This document shows positions 59,784 to 64,000 of a stretch of DNA of 64,000 nt, piece by piece. Numbering within the stretch: the first letter of the stretch is position 1; the number at the start of each line of letters is the position of its first letter. Made by a program: the position numbers and the translations under genes. The DNA comes from Dromiciops gliroides. Taxonomy: Eukaryota > Chordata > Mammalia > Microbiotheria > Microbiotheriidae. The stretch is taken from positions 71,861,492 through 71,925,491 of the forward strand of contig NC_057867.1 of the NCBI RefSeq assembly GCF_019393635.1, given 5' to 3'. A model generated the notes under the pieces. The model had not been told where the DNA came from and made no database searches. It saw only the letters and a list, made by a program, of their open reading frames with translations.

Positions 59784-59982
59784 GGGGCAGCTAGGTGGCG
59801 CAGTGGACAGAGCACCAGCCCTGGAGTCATGAGTACCTGAGTTCAAATCCGGCCTCAGACACTTAACACTTACTAGCTGTGTGACCCTGGGCAAGTCACT
59901 TAACCCCAATTGCCTCACTAAAACAAACAAACAAACGAACAAACGAACAAACAAACAAACGAACAAACAAACAAACAAACAA
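59784..59982 (+). repeat. WSINE1-type SINE with (AAAC)n tail
   Basis: Duplication AAAGTCTGTGCTT (59771-59783) and AAACTCTGTGCTT (59983-59995). The tail became an AAAC/GAAC microsatellite (59921-59985). Confidence 0.95.
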
Positions 59983-59995
59983 AAACTCTGTGCTT

Positions 59996-60540
59996 TAAAT
60001 AATAAACTGAAATGAAATGGAAAAAAATAAAGAGGTTGAACTAAAATATAAGCATTTATGTATACATGTATATATGTATGTATACATATATGTCTGCATG
60101 TATATATGTCTATGTGTGTGTATGTATATATGGCAAAGCTCTAATGATGCCCTAAGGTAGTGAAGAGTGAGAAAGGTTTGAACAAAAGTTCAAAGTTAAA
60201 GTGATACCACCTTCCTGTTAATACCAAATGCTACAAGTCATTTCGCTTGTTAAAATTATACTCTTAAGTGCACTGTTACCACAAAGAAACTATGAAACAC
60301 AGATAAAGTGACACTTGTAGTGGCCAAGCATAACTGTGAGAGAGTTAAATGTTAAATGCCAAAGCTCCCAGATTTATGGTCTGCTTTTTGGGTAGATAAT
60401 GTCCTCTCATTCTCTTGTGAGAGGCCTAAGCACAAGAGCAGACTAGATAAGGGATATGTGCTCATGTAGGATACCACAGAACAAAGGAGAAACAGAAGCT
60501 GAAGACTATTATCAATCAACAAGTATTTACTGCCTAACAT
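59996..60540. other. Intron sequence with TATG microsatellite
   Basis: TATG/TATA repeat at 60057-60130; nothing else recognised. Confidence 0.5.
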
Positions 60541-60544
60541 GTGG

Positions 60545-60800
60545 CCAGGACAGGTAGGTGGTGCTATGGTAGATGCTGCTTGGATGGGGTCAGGAAGACC
60601 CATTTTCCTGAGTTCAAATCCAGCCTTAGATACTTACTAGCTGTGTGACCCTGGGCAAGTCACTTCAACCTGTTTGCCTCAGTTTCCTTATGTGTAAAAT
60701 GAACTGCAGAAGGAAATGGTCAACCCCTCCACTGTCTCTGCCAAAAAACCCTAAATGTGGTCATGAAGATTCAGACAAGACTGAAAACAACTTAACAACA
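60545..60800 (+). repeat. Long tRNA SINE with RTE-like tail, diverged
   Basis: GTTTGCCTCAGTTTCCTTAT, then CCCTAAATGTGGTCATGAAG and GACAAGACTGAAAACAACTT. Second copy of the 12148-12405 type. Confidence 0.8.
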
Positions 60801-61297
60801 AAAGCATGTGACCAGCAAGACCAAAAGAAAACAAAATAAAAAACCCAAACCCTCAATTATTTATATATCTGCACCAAAAGGCAAATCCTATCCCTTGTAC
60901 TGATGTGCTCAGAGAAGCACAATAAAGCAAAACAAGGACATCTGCAACAATTCCCTTTTCCCATTGTTAATGGAGAATTGACCACATCAAGTTATGTGAT
61001 TAATGAAGCCCCGAGAATTCAGTCACTGGAAACATTTACTAGAAAACTTACCAGGTTTTATTCAGGGCTCTTGAAATTAGAGTATTTTCTTTTTACAAAT
61101 ATTAGAAAGAAGCTAATTTGTTCCTGAATATATCTTATAAAAAAGAATCCTTTTGGGATTAAAAAAAAAGTGAGTGATAAAATCACCCAAGTTTGTATCA
61201 CTTTTTAAAAAATCTCTTTTTATTACCACTGAGGAGGTAGCTATGAGTCACAAAGGCTCATCAGTATATATTTTGATTATGTTTGATTTACTCAGGT

Positions 61298-61475
61298 ATA
61301 ACTGCATTAGTTACAGTGGTTGCCAACATTTGTCTTCAAGTAATTCGTCCAGCAGGAAGAAGGATGGGCTTAGTTCATGATTCCATCATTATAGGCTCCA
61401 TTTTGAGGACAAGTGAAGGAGCTTGGTTCCACTCAGCTGGCAATGCCGATTACATGCCTGTCACTTATACAAGGT
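61298..61475 (+). other. Unexplained exon-like open segment, plus strand
   Basis: A 178-bp segment is bounded by an acceptor-like TTGATTTACTCAG and a donor-like ACAAG|GTGATC. One frame is open throughout, 58 codons, with a hydrophobic start (ITALVTVVANICLQVI) followed by RPAGRRMGLVHDS and ending NADYMPVTYTR just before TGA. It is opposite to CHM, within its intron. I do not recognise the peptide. It may be an exon of a nested gene, a fragment of a processed gene, or chance. Confidence 0.25.
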
Positions 61476-61914
61476 GATCAAAGACCAGGTGTATTTGTAT
61501 ACTTTTGTTAAGTAATTGTTTAAAGACAAAAGCAGTCACTACAAAACCTAGTTGAAGTTAACGCTGAAAAAAATCAAAGATTTATGGAATTTATTCGACT
61601 CCTAGAACTTGTTCTTCCCTATTACCATACATTTTCATATATGATTTTTGAAAACCTTTTGAAAATGAGCAGTTATCACTAGTCAAGCATAAAATCTATT
61701 TACGAAGGAAAAAACTCCCAAACTGCCTTGTCTAAACATATTCTAACAAAGACATTCAGAGAGTAACCTAAAAGAATTCCTTGAGATACAGACATTATTT
61801 GTAAAGAATCTGAACGGAAACTAATTCATATGAACTTAGCTATTTACCTAAGTACATAATGTTAATTTTAGTTCAAAGCTATATACTCTTAAGCCAATGG
61901 TAATGGTAATGGTC

Positions 61915-62140
61915 ATAATAATAATAATAATGGCCAGCATTTATGTAGTTTTTTTAAGGTTTGCAACAGCATATTACATATTATCTCATTTGATCCTTAC
62001 AACCCTATGAGATAGGTGTTATTATCATCCCCATTTTATAATGGAGAAAACTGAGGCAGACAGAGGTTAAATGACTTGCCCAGCTAGGTTTTCCTGCCTT
62101 CAGGTTTAGCACTCTCTCCAGTGTGCCACTTCACACCCAA
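61915..62140 (-). repeat. MIR/MAR1 SINE, antisense
   Basis: ATCTCATTTGATCCTTACAA, then GAAAACTGAGGCAGACAGAG; a short ATA tract precedes. Confidence 0.85.
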
Positions 62141-62309
62141 ATGAACATTTTCATTTTCAACATGGTGACAAAGAAATAGAATGAAGTAACATTCAGGGAA
62201 CCAAGATGAGAGAAGCACAGCCTAACTACATTTATTTTTTTTATTTTATATTGACTAATTTATTGCCCTTTTTTTGGCTGAAATTTGGTGGGCTGGCATT
62301 ATGTTCATA

Positions 62310-62500
62310 ATAATGTGGTATAGCTCTGGACTAAGAGGTAAGAGACCTTATTCTGCCACTTAATTTACTTTTTGTCATCTCTTCACTATTAACCTCCCTT
62401 AATCTCAACTTGCTTCTCTCTAAAATGGAGGTAATGACACCTGTTGTACCTTCATTACAGGAATGTTAAATGAATTAAATGAGACTATACATGTGAAAAC
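62310..62500 (+). repeat. MIR-like SINE
   Basis: GAGACCTTATTCTGCCACTT, then AATGGAGGTAATGACACC and ATGAATTAAATGAGACTATA. Confidence 0.65.
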
Positions 62501-62679
62501 ATTTTTTAAAAGTTTCTATTTGTATATAAGTTCAAGGTCATATTATCGTTGTTTGCCAAGATTTTGAGAAATTTACTTTTTGGGGGCATTATTTGGGCAG
62601 CCAGCACAAAGACATGACAAAAGCGAGACATTTTTGCTAGCCTAACTACATTTAAAACTGCTTGGTTATGTTCAAATAA

Positions 62680-63180
62680 TTTGTCAAGTTCTGCCTTCTG
62701 GGGACAAGCAGAACAAGTCTATGTGATGATTCTTCAGATATCTGAAGACAACTATCCTGTCTCCCCTAAACCTTCTCGTCTTCAGGCTCAACGTTCAGAA
62801 TTCCTTCAGTTGAGCCTTTTTGTGTCCTTCACAATCCTGGCTATGACTGTCTTTCCTCAAATATGTCTCACAGAATTGAACATGATGATCCAGATATGGG
62901 CTGACTAGGGCAGAGTATGTTACAGTGGCCCATCACCTTTCTTTATTAGACTTCCTTTTACAGACTAGCCACACCTTCCCTCATTTGGTCCTTGTGAGGT
63001 TGGATTTTGGAACCCATGTATAAGATGATATATTTGTCCATATTGAATTTTACCTTCTTTGATCCTGTCTAATGTCGGGGCTTGCCAAGATCTTTTCAAA
63101 TCTTAACTCTATTACCTAGTGTTAGCTCTGACTTCCATTGGCTTGTAATCTGCAAATCTGCTCAGCAGGTCATCAACGCA
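62680..63180. repeat. CR1/L3-type LINE relic
   Basis: CCAGATATGGGCTGACTAGG, then GCAGAGTATGTTACAGTGG and TTGCCAAGATCTTTTCAAAT, the same family as 660-1250. Confidence 0.65.
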
Positions 63181-63480
63181 CCTCATCGTCTATGCAAGTT
63201 TTGCCAATTGCATCCCCAGTACTTAGTATAGTGCCATTAGTGCCCTGCACATAGTGGGTACTTCTTAGTATATGTGCTGCTGAAGTGAGCACAAATTGGT
63301 TTTTTTTGGTAAGGCAATTGGGGTTAAGTAACTTGCCCAGGGTCACACAGCTAGTAAGTATCAAGCATCTGAGGCCAAATTTGAACTCAGGTCCTCCTGA
63401 CTCCAGGGCCGGTGCTCTATCCACTGCACCACCTAGCTGCCCCACATAGTGGGTACTTAATACATGCTAGCTCAACTGTA
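63180..63480 (+). repeat. L2/L3 3' end split by a SINE
   Basis: TGCCCTGCACATAGTGGGTA, then TTAATACATG after the SINE. Confidence 0.65.
63300..63442 (-). repeat. WSINE1-type SINE with distant target duplication
   Basis: CACATAGTGGGTACTT occurs perfectly at 63248-63263 and 63443-63458, but 36 bp lie between the left copy and the T-run of the SINE tail. Confidence 0.9.
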
Positions 63481-64000
63481 TAAAATTAATTGATTTTTAA
63501 AAGGTTCAAGAAAAAAAGGAAAAATCTTTTTGAGAAGCCATTTTGGAATGACTAATTAAAGTGTAATCTTTAGCATTCTATGTAAAACAGTTTCTATACA
63601 AACTGAAAGCTTCAAAGTAACAGAGAGGGGCCTAGCAGCAGGATTGCCAACCACGAGAATGCCATAGTGTGATCCTTCTGCCAACGGTTTCTGTTGCTGA
63701 TGACAAAGAAGAAAGCTCAAGAATGGAGACAAAGGATGGTTTGGAGGGCCTTCCCTAAAATTAGCAAGAAAGCTCTACTTTGGGAGATTGACTGGATATT
63801 TACCGAGGGAAAAGCAGTGGTGTGAATAAGCCGGGCCATCTAGGACTCGTGATAAAGGCAAGCAGCAGGAGCGAGGGCCAAGGTTGCCAGGAGTCTGGAA
63901 AGCCTCTGAGCAGAAAGCAAAGCTTCAGTTAAGAACTCGCCAATCAAAGTGAGCTCATGACTGACATGAGCAGTCCGAGGTAAGTTTCTTTGAAGTTGGA
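63480..64000. other. Unassigned intron sequence at window edge
   Basis: No repeat or exon recognised. Confidence 0.5.

Larger units (their letters stand above)
46127..64000 (-). other. CHM: CHM intron upstream of exon 13 (continues beyond window)
   Basis: Exon 13 begins inside a codon, so a preceding exon must exist. I could not find sequence encoding the expected upstream residues (human TMTCMKG region) up to 64000. The intron is therefore at least 17.9 kb. This agrees with CHM being a very large gene in other mammals. Stretches with nothing recognised include 46127-46718, 46901-47820 and 63480-64000. Confidence 0.75.

Noticed and set aside
51783..64000. Search for CHM exons 12 and earlier
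   Set aside because: No minus-strand segment encoding the expected upstream REP-1 residues with splice sites was found. They probably lie beyond the window.

Overview
This window is animal nuclear DNA, almost certainly from a marsupial. About half of it is interspersed repeats. The commonest is a short tRNA-headed, A-tailed SINE; I count 25 copies, most with target-site duplications. It matches the WSINE1-type SINE of Australian marsupials as I remember it. I saw no copy of the common opossum SINE with its long non-tRNA 3' part, so an Australidelphian lineage (dasyurid, diprotodont or monito del monte) is more likely than an American opossum. That assignment is inference.

One gene is certain: CHM, encoding Rab escort protein 1 (REP-1), on the minus strand. 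Its last three coding exons are at 46025-46126 (human exon 13 equivalent), 41276-41436 (exon 14) and 30827-31003 (exon 15, with the stop codon). All splice sites fit the GT-AG rule and the reading phases join perfectly. The rest of CHM lies 5' of them, at coordinates above this window, so 46127-64000 is intron. Sequence below 30827 is 3' UTR and then intergenic. In placental mammals CHM is X-linked, so this is probably marsupial X chromosome.

Layout. 1-30 kb is downstream of CHM: CR1/L3, L2, L1, MIR/MAR1 and hAT relics, a long plus-strand L1 (14.87-17.69 kb) with three insertions, an antisense L1 3' region (21.93-23.23 kb), an L2-type ORF2 relic (23.27-24.46 kb), and a repeat-poor stretch at 26-27.3 kb. 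30.8-41.3 kb is the last CHM intron, holding a tandem SINE pair at one target site, L1 3' ends, hAT copies and a long L2-type relic. 41.4-46.0 kb is the next intron. 46.1-64 kb is the upstream intron, holding a 450-bp pyrimidine tract, a decayed coding-like stretch (50.45-51.22 kb), an L1 ORF2 relic invaded by a solo LTR that is itself invaded by a SINE (52.9-54.6 kb), an internally deleted L1 with a clear target-site duplication (58.27-59.01 kb), and an unexplained open exon-like segment (61.30-61.48 kb).

I found no bacterial-type system, CRISPR array, tRNA or rRNA gene. The most useful results are the CHM exon models, the SINE and L1 insertion structures, and three unexplained items: the decayed coding-like stretch, the 61.3-kb exon-like segment, and a 150-175 bp direct duplication at 5.0 and 7.0 kb.
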